From assembly GCA_905250025.1 (NCBI GenBank), contig CAJNOJ010000400.1, positions 17,791 through 81,790 of the forward strand: a stretch of DNA of 64,000 nucleotides. The letters are read 5' to 3'. Positions within the stretch are counted from its first letter, which is position 1, and every line of letters starts with the position of its first letter. The notes beneath the pieces were generated by a model. That model had not been told where the DNA came from, made no database searches, and saw nothing but the letters and a program-made list of their open reading frames with translations. The position numbers and the translations under genes were made by a program. Source of the DNA: Adineta ricciae (Eukaryota > Rotifera > Eurotatoria > Adinetida > Adinetidae). Below are positions 37,613-50,900 of the stretch, piece after piece.

Positions 37613-39696
37613 CTACATCAAACCAAACATTGATAATTGATTTGCGTACATCATTGGACGAACAGCTGGATGAGGTACAGCTGTGTACGATGTGAACTTC
37701 GGTGTAACGTCATCACCAGTGATTGTTATATATGCACCTTTATTTCCCATCGAATCACAATAGTTCGGAGCCGAAAATACAGTAATACATTTTCCTTGAA
37801 TACAAAAGATACTTATGAATGAGATTACTTTTGGAAGATGATGTTTACCGTTGTGAGCTAATTCATAGCCTTCTTGTTTGACTTCATGGCTGCGAACAAT
37901 GTATTCTAAATTGTTTACTTTCAAAAATCGTTCAGTTACATCTGGTCCAAATTGAAGCCCTAATTGACATTCAAACAAAACCATTACTATTCTTGGGGGA
38001 GTGCTGCATACTAACCAACACCACGTTTGCTTTCCGATCGACCAGCTTGTGGTTGCGGATCACTCCACAACAATTCCGACATTAAACCTTCTTCTGGTGG
38101 TTGTTTAACACGATCAACAGCACGTATATCTTTCAGCGTTACATCATCTTTACTAAATAAACCTCCGTGCATTACCTAGATGAAGATTCTATGTAATAAA
38201 TCGATCGAAGTGTAATCAAACATACTAGAACTTTATTATTGATACAATGCGATAACGGTAAATAGTTAAAAACTTCAGTAAATAATTGAAACATTTGTGT
38301 GGTGTACTTCGCTTTGACTTCACCTTCGAATCCGTACATTTGATTCATTGTCAATGATTCGTGATTACCTAGAAGAAGCGATCAACAGATATCAATTGGT
38401 TTCAATAAGAAAGTATGACTTACCTCGAGCGAGAAAGAAGTGGTCGGGATAGAGCAATTTGAAGCCAAATAAGGTAAGGATACATTCCATACTAAACGAA
38501 CCTCGATCAACAAAGTCACCATTGAATAACTAAACGAAAATATCTACTATTCTGTTGACGGAGTGATAAAAGGTGAAAGTTACGTATGGATTTTCTTCGG
38601 ACGGTGGTCCATTCAATTTGAAAATATTCAATAAATCATAGAATTGTCCGTGAATATCTCCACAGATCGTAAATTTATGCTTCTAAAAAGCAAAATTTCT
38701 TCTCTAAATGCTGAACTCTCACTATATGAAACATACCGTTGGCACAGTAACATCAATCAACGTTGGTAATGATTTCAATAATGTTAGTATTTGCAAAATA
38801 ATCTAAATTGTCTCACTGGAAACATCTTCTCGTCCGAATCGGATTTCCTTACTTGATATGCATACTTCTTATGAAGTTTCTTCTGATTTTCAAAGTATGG
38901 TAACAGCTGGAACATAAAATCACTCGTAACTCGCCCATCACTTTCTAAATGCGGACCATCGTATTCTTTTTCCACAGCTGAAATATCAAATCAAAATCGA
39001 ATTAGTCAAACACAAAAGGCAATATTCATTTACTCATAGAATTGAGATCGATTTGATTCACAACCGATTTCGCAGACTCATCAACAGCAATAGCTTTCTC
39101 GAAACGAATACGTGTCACGATCTTTTTACATTCTTCATATTTCATCAATGCATCTTTATCATTCGGACAAGCTTTTTTCACCTAAATTCATCCTAATCAT
39201 ATTTCAGAATATCTTCAACAGAGAATTCTCACATATTCATAATCTCCCAATGCCAACGCATACTTTCCTAGAGCCATGTGAGCTGATGCGCGTCGATAGA
39301 ATGCCTAAATGGAGTTTTCGTACAACTTCTTTCGTCAAGAAAGAACATACTTTGATGTATTTCGAATCGTATTCCAACGCTTTTTTCGCATCGATCAATG
39401 CATAGCCATACCATTCCCGACGAAGGTAAGCAAAACTTCGATTGGAATACAAAACAGCATCGGGATGAAGTTCGATTGCTTTTGTATAAAGTTCCGTTGC
39501 TTTTTCATAATCACCAACTATGATAAATTCGATATGATTATAAAAACAAAGAATTGATTTTACTTCTAAACGCTTCATTTGCTTGTACTTTGATCATATC
39601 TGCTGCATCTTTACTGATCGGTATTTCATTTTTCGCTGCTTCTAGACTGCTTGTTTCTAATTTTTTAGTTAGATCTGCTTCAACGTTTGTTGACAT
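37613..39696 (-). CDS. PPP5C: Serine/threonine protein phosphatase 5 (TPR-PPP)
   Basis: PP5 joins three TPR repeats to a PPP-family phosphatase and works with HSP90. About ten to twelve exons run from 39696. The TPR part includes [38 protein letters not shown] and [20 protein letters not shown] linker ([18 protein letters not shown]) precedes the catalytic domain with all metal-site motifs: [32 protein letters not shown], and [32 protein letters not shown] is PP5-specific. The C-terminus ([13 protein letters not shown]) is the family's autoinhibitory end. Length about 490 residues, as usual. Confidence 0.95.
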
Positions 39697-42222
39697 CTAG
39701 AAAAGATCATCTAACAATCAGCAACTCGATAGATCAAATCAAATCGACATTCTCTTCGACAATGAAACTCTATCAGACTATTCTTTTCATGCAGAAAATC
39801 AATTATACATCAGGGACTGAACACAAAACATTACTGATCGAAAGTATCGAATATAGACACTCTAATGCGGTTAGTACACCATGTTCTATTGAACCGGTCT
39901 ATGCATACATACCTCGTCGTTGTATTCTGTAACTATGTTAAGAAAATCGATCTAGAAAAGAAAGTAAAGTAATAGAATGCTTTGCTTTGATTCAAACTTC
40001 GAGAGAAAACTGATCAGCCTTTTTCTTACAGAAAAATCATAGTTCTAATGAATATTTTATAGGAGATATGTTTTTTCTTATTATGTCGATTTCGGTGATG
40101 GAAATGCATTAATTTGATTATAAGTCATGATTTATAGATTGAACGAGACACGCCCGCCAATTGCCTAATGGAAATACACTGAATGACAGGAAAACGTAGA
40201 AGTAGAGTAGACACTACAGTTCAATTGCAAGCACATCGACCCCATGCACCAAGTTTTCTGTGCAAATTAACGAATTGCTTTTTTTATAACAAAAAGAACT
40301 TTTTGTTGGTTCTTTTTTACATCTAACGAGATAGATTTCTTTCTACGAAATCCTACAGTAAAGATTCGAAGGAAAGAATGACTAAAAGATTCCAACAAAT
40401 AGGAAATTCATCTTATTATTAACTTTATTTATGGAAAACAATCCAGCGAAACCTTTTCTGTAGACTAGCGACATCATTTAGATACGATACCAACTTTTCT
40501 TTAATCTAAATGCGATGTGCAGTTAGATCACAATTTGTGATCAGATTTCTCTATGTTCATTTGTATCGATTATATCATCGATTCATGTATATTTAATATC
40601 TAAAGTCAACTTTTCTTTCAGAAGTGAATTCAATGCGAATGTTCATCAACGTTGACTTGACACAAACAAAATCAGGCGTCATCATTTCTCTAGTTTTAAT
40701 CATTATTTCATCTCGCGTTTCAAGTTTCATATTATATCAAATAAAAAAAAAACTTGCGGATCGATTTTCCAGAAAAGTAAATGCACATGTTAAATTTATT
40801 GATCGATGACAAAAAAGAATTCATATGGACAGATTCTCCGTTGTTCACATGAGCCACCTAATCCTTTATTCTCTCGATTGATTAGTAAATGACAGCAGAT
40901 CGAAGTAGAACAATAGACCAACTAACAGACTATAATGTGTCTCTTATTACCACAATGAAAGCACGAATCAATCAAATAGCAACACGTTCACCGCCGTCAT
41001 CATCATGATTGTTTACTTCTAAATATACATATATAGTCGCCTGTCATCCGACTAATAGTTCATAGTGCTTGTGCTCGTGTGCTGATGTTTGCTTACTGTT
41101 AATCGATACCCCACCTTCTTCATCATCATATTCTACCAGTCTGTCTATGTCGAGATGAATGATGATCGAAATTTGAAAACACGTGTGCTGTATGAGAATA
41201 TGTTATCAATGAAATTTCAATCAAGATAGACGCATACTCTTGAAATGTTTCGATATGCATAAGATGATTTTCTTTACTGATGATAATTTACCGCTCTTTA
41301 CCTACTGGATATGTACTCACACCCTTTTGAGGAGTATATCAAGAGAGAGAGAGGGAGAGAAAGAAGAAACAAACGTATGAATTGCAAGTTAAAAAGGAGA
41401 TTTTTCGAATCAATGCGAGAAGATATGAGAAGAACATTGATTAGGATTGTTCATGGACACAAACTCTCGCTGAAGTCTTTTCGTTTTTCGAATGAAATCG
41501 CTTTATGATATATTAAGATCGATTTACCTATGTATTGATTTAAAGTCTCACGCAAAGAAAAAAAACACGGAAAAATCTTAATAAAAAATATTGATTTTCA
41601 TTGCAATAGACATAACAAAAATCTATCAAATGCAGTTTTTCTTTCAATTACAAGAAAAAATTGACATATTCTCTCGAAATTTATTTTAATCACAACATAT
41701 CTTCTATAGATCTCTTGTCATTTCGCACATACTTCGCTCGCTCGTTCGTTCGTCCTTCTCTGTCATATAAACGATGATTACATCCAATCAAAAATTTTCT
41801 CTTCTCTCTCTCATCGATTCATTCAATCAAATTCAAGCTTGAACTCACAAGTATCAATGTCCTCTTACAAACATATATATATATACGCTTCTCTTCTTCT
41901 CATCATCATCACCTTTCTATATTACGAGGCAAATAAAATATTTTATTCTCCCTCTCTCTCTCTCTCGTTTTACGTTGCAAATACGACGACATTAGCGTGA
42001 GTAAATCGAGAGCAAACATCGCTCTATTATATACCGATACACACAAGCACTTTCTCGTACTCGTATTGGCCTATTCATTTGTTGCACACATACACCTCTC
42101 CGACAACAACGACGACAACTCTTACAAGATATTATCTTAACTTGACTTTTTTCTGTTGCTGTCTATTTTCATTATAATATATTAGATATCTTAGAAGTAC
42201 ACGAATAAGATAAGACAGAACA
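39697..42222. other. Long intergenic stretch between PP5 and HHEX-like genes
   Basis: About 2.5 kb of AT-rich sequence with short purine runs (about 41342-41366) and CT runs (about 41949-41964) near the HHEX start. This is a large gap for this window and precedes a developmental regulator, so enhancers are plausible, but none is identifiable from sequence alone. Confidence 0.4.
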
Positions 42223-43688
42223 ATGAATTGCTCTGTGTATACACCATCTTTTTTACCGTATCGAAATTCTCATCCCCACCCATTATCATCATTTCGTATT
42301 GATGATATTTTGAAAACACCGACAGCGATTTCACCAGCAGCTCTCGATCCAACAACACTATGGTCATCGTTCGCCGCTCAACTTTTGGCTTATTCACCTG
42401 AACTTTTATCAGTTGCGACGACAACAACAACAACATCATCATCATCGTCGTCATCAAATGATATTTCACCACCAATACCAAACTTAATTTCACCACAAAA
42501 ACATCTTCATCATCGACATCAATATCATCCCTATCTTTCAATATCTCGACATTCTCCACCAACAAAACTTCAACATGATCCTACTTCAATTTTAACAACA
42601 TCAACAAATAAAAACAATTATCAACATACACTTTCCCCATTATCAATTAAAGACAAAATCCAACATCAGCAGATCGACAGGAAAGGTATGTTCAAACAAA
42701 GATAACCCGAACGGAAATGAACGCATATGTTCAGATAGAAACTCGTCATGTTTCGTCGATGAGATTTTCAAGGCTAGTCAATGAGAATAACTTCATTATC
42801 TTTTCCTGACATGTATCATTGATAAAAATATAATTACGATGCTCTCGAACTTGCCATTCAACTTTTCATTTCGTTCGATGAGGGTGATAAAAAGTAATAT
42901 AACAACTAATGATCTATCAACAACTTCGCTGATACATACATGTACATATTTCCTCAAAATCAAACACTTGTTGACGAGAAAAATCAATAATATGTACAGC
43001 GACATGAGCTGATCATCATAGCCATGTGAGGAAAACAATAATCCATTGAAGAAGTGATAGTAGTGTTAAGTGCTCATCGACTTAATTCGTGTGGTGAAAG
43101 AGTAAACAAGAAAGTTGATTTTGTATTTGTTTTTTTTTGTCAATGCAGATTGTTTATCGTCACATCATTCGGTACCATCGACAAGCGCCGCCGCCGCTGC
43201 TGCTGCCGCTGCTGCTGCATATTGGCCATATTTGTATACACGTTGTAATCCAACCTCAACAGGCAATGTTTCACGTCGTAAAGGTGGTCAGATACGGTTT
43301 TCTGCTGAACAAAGTTTGCAATTAGAGAAGAAATTTGAAATCAGTCAATACTTATCGCCTGTCGAACGCAAACAAATCGCTAAAACACTTCAATTAAGTG
43401 AACGACAAGTATGAATGAAAGTGTTTTTTGGCCATTGAATTTTCATCTTCTTCTTTAGATCAAAACATGGTTTCAAAATCGACGCGCAAAACATCGTCGA
43501 TCTGCTGCAACTGTCAATAAGAAAGTAAGAAGCTTTCAATGAACAAATTCAAAAGAAATCTTCTTGATTTGCAGGATTTAGATAAATCGTGTTCATCACC
43601 ACAACAAAGCGATGATGAAGATGACGACGACATCGATGTTGACGATGCTGCCGATGAAGAACATGCAACATCATCAAATTCAAACTAA
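42223..43688 (+). CDS. HHEX: HHEX-like homeobox transcription factor
   Basis: HHEX is a homeodomain repressor in endoderm and blood development. Four exons (42223-42685, 43147-43409, 43460-43525, 43576-43688) join in frame. The N-terminus has the repressor-like FRIDDIL motif at about 24-30, a Thr/Ser run, and an 11-Ala run in exon 2. The homeodomain begins RRKGGQIRFSAEQSLQLEKK and contains FEISQYLSPVERKQIAKTLQ, LSERQIKTWFQNRRAKHRR, clearly HHEX class. Homeodomain positions 48-55 are canonical (WFQNRRAK), but position 56 is His where HHEX has Trp. The C-terminal tail is very acidic (DDEDDDDIDVDDAADEE). The first intron is long for this window (461 nt). Confidence 0.9.
43187..43221 (+). repeat. 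Trinucleotide repeat coding for poly-Ala in HHEX-like gene
   Basis: GCC/GCT codons give a run of eleven alanines between the N-terminal region and the homeodomain. Such runs vary in length between alleles. Confidence 0.8.
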
Positions 43689-44722
43689 TGTTCTGTTCTT
43701 TATTTTCTGCTTTCCGACCTGTTTGGGACGTCAATGTTTTCTTTACTTTCGTTCGTTTTTTTTCTTCTTTAAATACATTTATATGAATGAAAAACAAAAT
43801 CGAAAATTCATTCCTTTCGACCAATCATCGCACGTTTTCTGAACACATACGATCATCTTGTCTCGATCTATGTCAATAGCTTAATGTGATAAATTAACAT
43901 CATTTCGTTTTTGCACGTCGAATCTTCAGTCAACACTTACACATATTTTTATGCAATCTTTTGTTATGAGTAGTGAGAATGTTAGATAGAATGTAAAGCG
44001 TGAGTACGCGTTTCATTCTTAAGTAAACATTCGAGATACGACGAATTACTATTTGCCAACGTAGGTTTCGACGCGTTTTCAGATTGCAACAAAATAGAAT
44101 GACTTTAAGTGAAAAAAGCCTGTATTTACACATCGACGTGACATACGCGCAGGAGAATTGAAATAAAAACTAACATATGACTATCTAGGTCAGTATGGAT
44201 GATGAACTATATTTAAAGGTTATACGAATAAGTAGGAGGCGATTAAGAGCATGTCTGAGTACAATGAGCTTTCATGATTGATCTGTTAATCTAACATTTA
44301 TTAGGTACATGATCATGTAAAAGTTCTTTTGACGGAGATGTCGGTTTCGACGAGGATAATCAGATTCGATTTTGTTTTGTGTTTATTAGCACTTCGTATG
44401 ATTAGTAATGTCGGTTATTCCGATGATTTATTGGACAGAGTAAGTGCTATTTATGATTCTCATCTTTTTGCGAACCATTAAAGAATATCACGTGTCAATT
44501 GAGAAGATTTTCGACATTGTGTATTTTTAGTATTGTTCTGATTAACTTAGTAAAAAAAAACAAAATGATTTATTGTACAAAACGCGAAAGTTTAATCACT
44601 GTTGTGTAAGAAAGATATAAATATTTCAAAAGAATAATAAGTATTAATTATATGAAAAACAAAATAGGAAAAAAGGCTGTTGATTTGTTTTATGAGCCTT
44701 GTTCGCACGTGAAGATCGGATA
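43689..44722. other. Intergenic stretch between HHEX-like and DD3-3 genes
   Basis: Convergent 3' flanks. One small candidate first exon on the plus strand at 44339-44440 (see separate entry). Otherwise AT-rich and empty. Confidence 0.4.
44339..44440 (+). other. Possible small secreted-peptide exon (weak)
   Basis: An ATG opens MSVSTRIIRFDFVLCLLALR, which looks like a signal peptide, and runs to GYSDDLLDR, at which point a consensus GTAAGT donor occurs. The next plausible acceptor, near 44530, gives a stop within four codons, so the whole product would be about 38 residues. No family is recognised; it may be chance. Confidence 0.2.
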
Positions 44723-47607
44723 TTAAGTAACGATTAAGGTGCCTTTTTGAGCGCGATTACTAAAATTGTTATTTCGTGTACACATCATATGGTAAGTACC
44801 AGGATTGACTTGTAGAAGAGCACCTACAAAACAAATTCTATGATTTTGCAAAAGATATTTTAACTAGGATATTACGTACCTTCAAAAGATGCTGGAGCGT
44901 TATCTAGTAGACTATTTAATTTTGTTGTTTGTGCTTCGAATGAATAGGGACTGTCGATTCCAGTGCAGTCAGCAGATCGTTGACATCTAAATTTGAGAAA
45001 TACACAGTATATTTCGCAAATTTGATGGTGGAATACAAACCGATAGTAACCGGATGATGCAAAATAGAGAGCAAGGTCGTCTTTTCGAATATTATCATTG
45101 GATTTTTCCATTGGACTCCATCGAACTTTGACATTCTTCCAAAATGTTGACTGTTCGTACGGATATGGGTAATTTTCATCACGATCGCGAATTTGGACAA
45201 GATTCGATCGATCCGTACCTTTATAAGATCACGTAAATCTAGTATTTTTCTCTACAATTTCATGTCATACATACCATCAGCTCCTTGTCCATCGTTGCCT
45301 GTTTGACCATCTGATGCACCGCCATTCTGATGTGTGTTCGAACCTACAATGAAAGAAGATGAAATGGAAGAACTGAGGAATGAGTTCGCTTACCAGCCCA
45401 TTGTATATGAACAAGATCAGCACTTCCGATCTGAAGGTTCCGTGGTGTAAAGTCATATTCAACAGCTGGATAAGTTTGGACAATATTTCCACGTTTACCT
45501 AGCATGTTCCAGTTATAAATATTTTCATTATCGCTGACACCGTCTAAAGAAAAGTCAAATATCATTATTTACAGCTAAAAATGAATGTAATATCAAAGTA
45601 TTTACTTGGTCTTGGAAGAATTTCAAAAAGATGCGTTCGATCTTGGAATGTTCTTCCAGCTTGATTGGTATTCAAGTTGATTTGTAAGACAATACCATTG
45701 TCGACAGTTACTTTAGGGTTATTTTTTATTGGCGATTTGCCTCTAAGTAGTGCAAAGTGTGATTAAATAGAATAGTGTAGGTCTTTTTCCTTACCCATTG
45801 CTCGTTGCATCGATCTTGTATATATCATAGTCAAATGTTGAGATGTTGTATCGAATTCGTGCGACACATCGTTTAACTTTATTCGACGGAAAACTTGGAA
45901 GCACCCAATCGTATGAGAGTGGTTCAGCATTAGAATTCAATCCGAGATAATTTGAGCGAGACCATGCTGCTTGTTCACAGACCGGGCCTTGTTGCGAATG
46001 AAGGACAAGACATTCTTCTTTCACAGTTGTTGTATCATGTGGAACTACAAATATCGTTCACTGCTTTTTGCTTTTCGTAGACAAAAATCGTGCATACGTA
46101 CGTGCCCATTTGTATTGATAACGGGAAGATGAAGCACGTTCACATGTCGCCTGTGTTGTATATGCTACACAACGAAAGAAATATGATTGCAGCTTGTCAT
46201 CATCAGGAGTAATGCCCTTACCTGGAGCCTTTTCTATATAAGAATAGACCAACAGCCATTTTCCACCATTAGCTGTACAATTTGCTTCGTTATTATATTT
46301 TGTCGATGTTCGAACGTCATTCTTTGTTTCAATACATTCATAACGTGGTTTAACATTGAAACTTTCTGTTTGATAATAACTAAAAAGCATCTACGATGTT
46401 TTCTACTGAAAGAACGATTCAATTCTCTTACTTGCACATGCTATCATTACTAGTAAGGATAGCGATGTCATTCCACGGACTAATGTACGGCCAATAATCG
46501 CGTTCTTCTGGACACTCGTAACCATATTTAGTTCCAGCATTATTTTGTCGGGTAAATCTAGCTGTGTCCCCATTTAATTTTTGATCAGCAATGAAAAGGC
46601 CTATGAAAAGTAATGAATATACAGAGTGAACATCTATTATAACGTACCCTTGTTTCGTTCACGATTATAGCATCGATCATAATAATTCCACGATTCATGC
46701 AGTCTTCGATTTGTATTCACATCTGCTAATTTGCCAGCTTGATCCGAAGCTGGTTTCGGCGTGTACTGTTGAGGTGTCGTTACAATTCCATTGCGAAATT
46801 TATCTAGAGGAAAAGGTTTTGCTATACTTCCTATTTCTTCAAATCAATCATTTACCAAGGTTACTATCATCGACATCAGCATCTTGACACATATATTGAA
46901 GAATAATATTGCATGTTTGTTTGTTTGGATTTGTTTCTTCATCACCGCCACAGCCATGTTGATTCGTCCAAACGAAACGTAAATAAGTTTTACCATTTTG
47001 TCCACTTTGAAAGAATTTCTGAAATGAAAAATAATCATAAGGCTTTCCACGCAAAACTGTGATAAACATTTAAGCGTTTACTTTTCATAAAGTACTTTTA
47101 ATCTCAATCCAATTAGTAATCGTTTATCTATAGTCATGATCTGCGCATTATGTTTTTCGATTTATTCGCAGACGTTATCTCTCTACAACGATGATTCATC
47201 ACATTTCGTGACTTGTTTATCGTGTAGGTACTTTCATGCTTTTTCCTCAGAATTAAGAGTGATTCAACGAGATAAAACGCCTATCTATCATCGATGCCAC
47301 TAGATAATCACGAACTGACGTGCTCTTTCAATGTGCTATCTATTAGTTTTCTCAAATATGTCTGTGAATATACCAGATAGTATTGTAAGGAAGCATTTGT
47401 ATCAAATGGAGTGTTGGTTGCGTCAGGAACGTTGTATCCACCTTTATCGTTGTTTTGAGAATCAAATGCATTGATTTCCTGGGCACGATCGGCTGTTTGT
47501 TCATTGACACGATTGTTCGAACCGGGTGGAAAATGTAAATAAACATCCGCATTCACAACTAAGAAAATTGATGACAGTAATACACCAAAATAAATACAAG
47601 ACCTCAT
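44723..47607 (-). CDS. DD3-3 family secreted protein
   Basis: The family is named after the Dictyostelium DD3-3 protein; its function is unknown. About eleven exons join. The start ([20 protein letters not shown]) is a signal peptide, with mature protein beginning [20 protein letters not shown]. Next come [15 protein letters not shown] and [17 protein letters not shown], which are the family's marks. Later blocks include [49 protein letters not shown], and a C-terminal [19 protein letters not shown], with many paired cysteines. In exon 2 the acceptor at about 47018 keeps the frame. A TTG nine bases upstream in frame is not used here; ATG at 47607 is chosen. Head-to-head with the Mondo-like gene, 327 nt apart. 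Confidence 0.85.
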
Positions 47608-47934
47608 CGTTCTCAAGAAACAAGTAGAATGGGAAGAGAAGTATGTTTAGATATGTACTCGACTCCTCTCGTTTTTGTTTGACAAATTGGTGATTCATCA
47701 GTGTGTATTCGATTGGTCGAGGGAAAAGCCATTGTAGTCAATATGGTCGATGTCGCTTCAGTCGATGTTGCTTATGAAAAGGCCATGTGATAAGCCAATC
47801 TTTTCGAGGAAGCTGTTCTATAATAGTCGTAGGCGTGTTATGTATTCTTTTTATTGTATACACATTTCGACTGAGTAAAAAGAGAAGAAATAACTTCGAA
47901 GAACCTTATTTGATTAGTTTCCTTGATCAACTCA
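47608..47934. promoter_or_regulatory. Shared bidirectional promoter region
   Basis: Only 327 nt separate the start codons of the divergent DD3-3 and Mondo-like genes, so both promoters must overlap or adjoin here unless an unseen 5' exon exists. A 70-codon open frame starting at 47787 with a hydrophobic stretch lies inside; it overlaps the first exon of the Mondo-like gene in another frame and is not called. Confidence 0.5.
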
Positions 47935-50900
47935 ATGTCTCGAGCATCGAAAAGACCGAAGCTCGAATCGCATACGCGTTCGACTCGACAGAAGACTGAA
48001 GATCACCAAGCTCTTCTCTCCGGTCAGTTTATGACCTCGACAATTGATAACGAAGTAAATTTCATTTTCATTTTCATTTTTCTTCTATTTTCGACTTTCT
48101 CAATCTATTTCAGCCAAATGACGTCCCATGTCCGTCGCCCATACCCAATCCAAATGATCCATTGACATCACAAGGCTTACCTATTGTCAGTGATACAGCA
48201 CAAGGTGAAACAGAACGTCACACTGAATTCAATGGGCGATTTGTTAGTCTTGTTTCACTTTTACGCGTGATTAACACAGTCTATCGGTTTGATTTACATA
48301 TCGATGAAGGTATCTAAATTTATCTCGAATAATTTAGATCGAATTTAACTTCACCAAAATGGAAGAACTTCCGCGGCTCACGTATCGAATGTCAAGATAA
48401 GATACGTTTAAACAATGTTATTTGGAGAACATGGCATCAGCAATGTATGTCGACATTGTTCATAATCATAGTTTTTGCTGACAGATTCTCGTGTTTAGAT
48501 ATACGACGAATAAAATCACTTGTTTGCCAATTCGTCTCGCCACTTGACATTCAAACATTTCCAGTATTGATATTTAGAAAAGAAAACTAATAGACTGATT
48601 GTTTTCCTTTGTCTTTTGTTCCTTAACAGACACAAGTCAATCAACAAGCTAAACAACAAGTGCTTAACAACTTGAAAGGCGAATATATCAAATGGCGACA
48701 AAGTTCCAAAGCTACTCTACGTCGATTAGAAATCGATATATCAGTAAAAAAATCGAAAGTTTGTAAATTGATGCCAAAATTTTCTTGATTGATTTCAGAG
48801 CAATGAAATAAAACAGCTTTTGGGTAATGTCAGTGAAACTTACACACCAAAAGTTTCGTCAAATTTCCGTCGTATCGCCACTCCACCACCTGATCCATTC
48901 AGCCTGTTCGATGACTTCGAGCTAATCGAGGATCAATTACTCTTTTCCACAACGAACTCATTTAATGACAAAGATGCCGGTAAGTTAAAGTTCGGAAATA
49001 CTTTCGAAACGTTTTTTTATGGTGTTGGATCTAAATGATGAAACTTATCATTTTTCTTTCTCTCCTGCTTATTCGATTCTAGACTATCCATTATCAGGTA
49101 AATGGTCATTATTCTGCAGATGTGTGGCTATTTAAACTGTTTTTACCCTTGTGAACGCTCGCATTTTCCCCCCGCTAGTCGATTTAACCAATCATTTACT
49201 TGTCTCCACATCCGAATATTAAAAAACCCAAAACACAATCTAATCGCTTTGATATTTTCTTTTGTGGTTATGTTCTATAAAGCTTCATTTCCTTTTTCTT
49301 CTATGTTGATATGAAATTCCTGGAGTAAACGATTCATTAGCCGATTTTTCTCTCTCATAGCATTGGGTGGAAATCCAGATTTACATCAACCAATCATGGG
49401 ACAATATTATTTCGATATCAATACCTTCTTTGACGGACTTGATGCAACATTGACAAGTAGATTCATGATATATCAAAAGTTTCTTTCTCAATATTTCTTT
49501 TCTCCGGTCGGTTAGATGATGAATTCAATCTGCGATGTAATAATGATTCGGTAACGGAACTTTTATTTTCCAATATGTAAAAACAATGATTTCATTTAGT
49601 TGTCAACATTGCCTTCGTATCAAAATCAGACAGACCTTACATTGGATATACCATCACAGCCACAACAAGATTTGAGTAATTTTCAGACATTAGTCTCAGT
49701 AGCTACAGAACGTCCACGTTTAACAATTCAACAGCAAAAGAATATTTTAAATCAGAATAATAATTCAAATGTAAATGAATTTCTTCATTCTCAAATATTG
49801 TTTATGTTTTCCTTGAATAGAACAACGTGCAACTAAATAATCTGAATTCAATGGCAATGTATAATAATTTACAATATCAACCAGTATTATCTCGACCAAT
49901 GTATAATCCATACGCTGTGAACAACGCTACTAATAATCCAACGAATTCAAATGTAAATTTTTCAATTTTTACTTTCGAAATCAATTGATAATATGCCTAT
50001 CTTTCTTTAGAGTCTTGAACATTTGACTCCAATTACAAATATTTCTACAGTTCCAGCAATCAATGCAATAATGACGACTCCGCAATCCTCGTTAATGTAC
50101 ACAAACAATAATGCAAGACAAACGCAACAAATTGATTTACCAATTAGTAAACCACCCTCGTCAACGTTGGTCGATCTTCTTAAACAAAGACGAAGTCCCC
50201 CTCCGCCAGTATCAATGACAGTAACAAACAGTTCATCTGTAACATCAACACGCCAAAGAAAACAGAATTCGGCTGCTAAAACACCAAAAAAGTCGTCCAA
50301 AAAGGCACAAGTACCAACCAAACAAATACCTGTGAACAATACTCTATTAAATTCTATACCGGTATGTACAAACATGTCAGTTTTCTTTCCGTGCGAACCA
50401 TTTGTCTTTTAGAATCTTGGCGAGCCAAATGAATCGGTATTGAGCACGTCTATAGCGCAGCGAAATAGACTACAACGTACTGTTTCTCGATCAACATCGG
50501 AGGAAATACCATTACCTACTCCACATCAACCTTTTCATATCTCAGCACCACCATCGGCACAAATAAAACACAGTGCTTCTACTTCCAATGATTTAGTATT
50601 CTTAAATGGAAATGCGGTAAGATGAGAAAAGCATCTGATGATTACATGAATTCATATAGAAGATATTATACTTTATAAAATCTCTAATAACATCATTTTT
50701 TAGACACTCGATTCTTCACCCTCGTCTACATCAAGTTCTGGACAAAATGCTGAAAGTAAACGTCGTCGAAATATCAAGGTAAAATTCCATTCAAAACTTT
50801 TCCGTTATCATAATCCAATTATTTTCTTTCATTAAATAGAACGGTTTCGAGAGTCTTCGTTCACTTATCCCAGAACTGAACGATCCAACAAATGCAAAGA

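Noticed and set aside
42191-42565. Minus-strand 124-codon frame over the HHEX-like first exon
   Set aside because: Antisense shadow of the Ser/Thr/Asp-coding repeats of a clear homeobox gene.
47787-47999. 70-codon frame with a hydrophobic stretch
   Set aside because: It overlaps exon 1 of the Mondo-like gene in another frame and lies in the shared promoter; no domain and no splice support.
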